Assembly (NCBI GenBank): GCA_944322355.1
Contig: CALUOT010000011.1
Coordinates: forward strand, 1 to 54,267
Length of the DNA stretch: 54,267 nt
DNA from: an uncultured Bacteroides sp.
GTDB lineage: Bacteria > Bacteroidota > Bacteroidia > Bacteroidales > Bacteroidaceae
Direction: 5' to 3'
Below are positions 52,748 to 54,267 of the stretch, piece after piece. The position numbers and the translations under genes were made by a program. The notes under the pieces were generated by a model, which made no database searches, had not been told where the DNA came from, and saw nothing but the letters and a program-made list of their open reading frames with translations. Every line of letters starts with the position of its first letter. Position 1 is the stretch's first letter.

Positions 52748-53965
52748 TTATTGCGGCGCCTGCCAGAAATAATCGTCATCATTGACGGAGAAGTTTCGGG
52801 CACGTCGTTGACTGCTGTCGCATCCCGTGGGCTGGAGGAAGATGTAATTCAGTTGATGGCCCGTCGTTTCGGTGTTGAAGCCGTAGTGAGTCCAGCTTTC
52901 AATGTAGTACAGGTTCTTGGCCATGTATTCGTACAGGTAGTCTTCCGTGGTGGTCTGTTTCTGATTGTTCCAGTTGGCTTCCTCATTGACCTGCACAGGG
53001 AGGCCGGCGCGTAACCTTTCGCGCACTTCCCGCACGCTCAGCAGACGGCCTTGCTCATCGGTCACCCAAGCATTGTTCGTGGGGTCTATCCACAACCACT
53101 TGTCCAACGTCCGGGAATAAACCGCGTTGATGACGTGGCAGTCGCTGATATAAGTCCGGGGCATACAGGTAATGACTCTCGATGGGATGCCCATGGCCAG
53201 GTAGCATTCGTTCAGCACCGTAGCCAGTCCGCGGCAATTCAGTCCCCGGCTTCCGTCCTTGCAGGCCTCGGCGTAGTTGATGGAATTGGCTCCACCGGCA
53301 GGATTTCCGTTTTGTCCGTCATGCCGTATTTTATTATGGATATAAGTAAGAAGGCATTGGATGGTATCTATCTCGTTGCTTGCCTGTCGGGCCACACTGT
53401 CCAGCCGGAAGTATTGCCTCACCCGCACCAGGTCGGGGTCGGTGGCCGGGGCATACCCGATACAAGGCAGGCTGTCCGTGGAAGCCAAGCGGGTGTAGGC
53501 CGGCGCTTTCTGAAGCATGCCGAGGTAGTCCGTCCTCTCCTTCAGTTTCGCCAAAGGCTCTTCCAACTCCTTGGCGTCCAGAATGCCAGTCAAATCCGCA
53601 TCATTCATTACCTGCCTGTAGCTCACTTCCAGCTTGCCGTCCGCCAATGCCTCGACCAGACTGCTGACGGCTTCCTGCTTCTTTCCTTGCAGGGCTTGGA
53701 AACAGGCCTGATTATAGTAACTGCTGTACTTAAAATAACTGTATCCTTCGGACAAATGGGCTTTCCGGGCTTCATAGAGGTCTATCATTTGTTGGCAGAT
53801 ACGCTCGCACTCCGAGTAATCCTTCTGCTCTTTGTATTTGTTCAACTGCTCATATAGCGAATCGGTGGTTGCCAGGAACTTTTGTTCCTGTGCGGTTTGG
53901 GCATATCCGCCTCTTGCCCCAAGGAGGCCCAACAACAAGATGGGGAGGATTTTCAGTAGTTTCAT
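52748..53965 (-). CDS. Secreted transglutaminase-like protein
   Basis: 405 residues from the ATG at 53965 (signal peptide MKLLKILPILLLGLLGARGG, Ala-Gln cleavage region); an in-frame upstream start at 54040 runs into the regulator gene and lacks a signal. A helical TPR-like part (about 25-160) precedes a transglutaminase-type cysteine domain with Cys244 in RGLNCRGLA, His277 in SDCHVINAV and Asp294 in WIDPTNN. In bacteria such domains act as peptidases or cross-linkers. It follows a TPR-HTH regulator by 31 bases, so the two probably share a transcript. Confidence 0.85.
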   Translation of the reverse strand: MKLLKILPILLLGLLGARGGYAQTAQEQKFLATTDSLYEQLNKYKEQKDYSECERICQQMIDLYEARKAHLSEGYSYFKYSSYYNQACFQALQGKKQEAVSSLVEALADGKLEVSYRQVMNDADLTGILDAKELEEPLAKLKERTDYLGMLQKAPAYTRLASTDSLPCIGYAPATDPDLVRVRQYFRLDSVARQASNEIDTIQCLLTYIHNKIRHDGQNGNPAGGANSINYAEACKDGSRGLNCRGLATVLNECYLAMGIPSRVITCMPRTYISDCHVINAVYSRTLDKWLWIDPTNNAWVTDEQGRLLSVREVRERLRAGLPVQVNEEANWNNQKQTTTEDYLYEYMAKNLYYIESWTHYGFNTETTGHQLNYIFLQPTGCDSSQRRARNFSVNDDDYFWQAPQ

Positions 53966-53996
53966 AAATATTTTATGGATCAAGTAAGTATTGCTT

Positions 53997-54267
53997 TCAG
54001 AACTTCCCGATCCACTCGTCCAGCGACTCACCTTCGGCAAAGGTACTTTCTTCGGCCTGCTGCAAGCGCTTCTTGATGCGCGACTTCTGCTGGGAGACGG
54101 AGGAAGGGGCTACAGCCATCAGGATGGCTATCTGCGACACAGTGAAGCGCAGCTTGATGAGGATGCAGTAGCGGATGTAGACTTCCGTCAACTGGGGGAA
54201 GCGTTCGTGCAGGCGGGTGGTGAAGCCGTTGTACACGCGGTCGGTCACCGCTTTCAGCTTGTCCCAC
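53997..54267 (-). CDS. C-terminal part of a second HTH regulator, 5' part beyond window
   Basis: The frame runs off the right edge; 90 codons are visible including the stop. It ends with a helix-turn-helix (FTVSQIAILMAVAPSSVSQQ, then KSRIKKRLQQ), comparable to the C-terminus of the TPR-HTH regulator at 34757 (IPEIACVMNRTRDAIYKKLR), in a similar place after YIRYCILIKL. It is likely another member of that family, controlling the transglutaminase-like gene behind it. Confidence 0.7.
   Translation of the reverse strand, partial: WDKLKAVTDRVYNGFTTRLHERFPQLTEVYIRYCILIKLRFTVSQIAILMAVAPSSVSQQKSRIKKRLQQAEESTFAEGESLDEWIGKF

Overview
The window looks like chromosome of a gut Bacteroidales, most likely Bacteroides or a close relative (inference). 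Evidence: many promoters match the Bacteroides -7 box TAnnTTTG; there is a complete moxR-batABCDE aerotolerance operon and a close match to the dipeptidyl-peptidase DPP5 known from Porphyromonas; and several families are largely Bacteroidetes (DUF4252, DUF3244, DUF5686, TPR-membrane-HTH regulators). No rRNA, tRNA or CRISPR array was recognised.

Layout. 1-10.7 kb: patatin-type phospholipase (cut by the left edge), htpG, clpC, gyrA and a secreted TPR protein. 10.8-11.8 kb: fossils of three insertion-sequence families around a small HTH gene. 11.8-20.2 kb: the bat operon on the minus strand, behind a divergent promoter region holding four 22-bp palindromic tandem repeats. 20.7-24.9 kb: map, rmuC, xpt and a xanthine permease. 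24.9-27.0 kb: a BlaI/M56-peptidase sensor pair. 27.1-36.5 kb: a probable double-glycine peptide (bacteriocin-like) system. 36.5-37.6 kb: about 1.1 kb without a credible gene but dense in inverted repeats. 37.6-39.6 kb: a DUF4252 / ECF sigma / anti-sigma-like / DUF4252 operon. 39.7-52.7 kb: DUF3737, DUF5686, YgiQ, a TusA-like two-gene unit, DPP5, PspC/PadR, nitroreductase, a SWIM-domain protein and two tiny membrane genes, the first apparently frameshifted. 52.7-54.3 kb: a secreted transglutaminase-like protein and the end of a second HTH regulator.

The most interesting part is 27.1-36.5 kb. On the minus strand, in transcription order, lie: a membrane-spanning TPR-HTH regulator; a run of 11-bp sites; a small exported DUF3244 protein; a VKOR-thioredoxin fusion with a C39-like N-terminus lacking the catalytic cysteine; a 68-residue precursor with a double-glycine leader and four core cysteines; a terminator-like hairpin; a TlpA-like thioredoxin; a C39-peptidase ABC exporter; and an HlyD adaptor. 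The inferred logic is that the regulator senses outside and switches on the cluster, VKOR/thioredoxin proteins form or check disulfides, and the exporter removes the leader and secretes the peptide. The peptide and TlpA genes are AT-rich while VKOR, exporter and adaptor are GC-rich, which suggests an exchangeable cassette within a conserved secretion frame.

Another theme is structured intergenic DNA: short palindromes iterated every 21-22 bp at three loci, a diverged repeat shared by two loci 13 kb apart, and a roughly 565-bp element with about 90-bp inverted ends.
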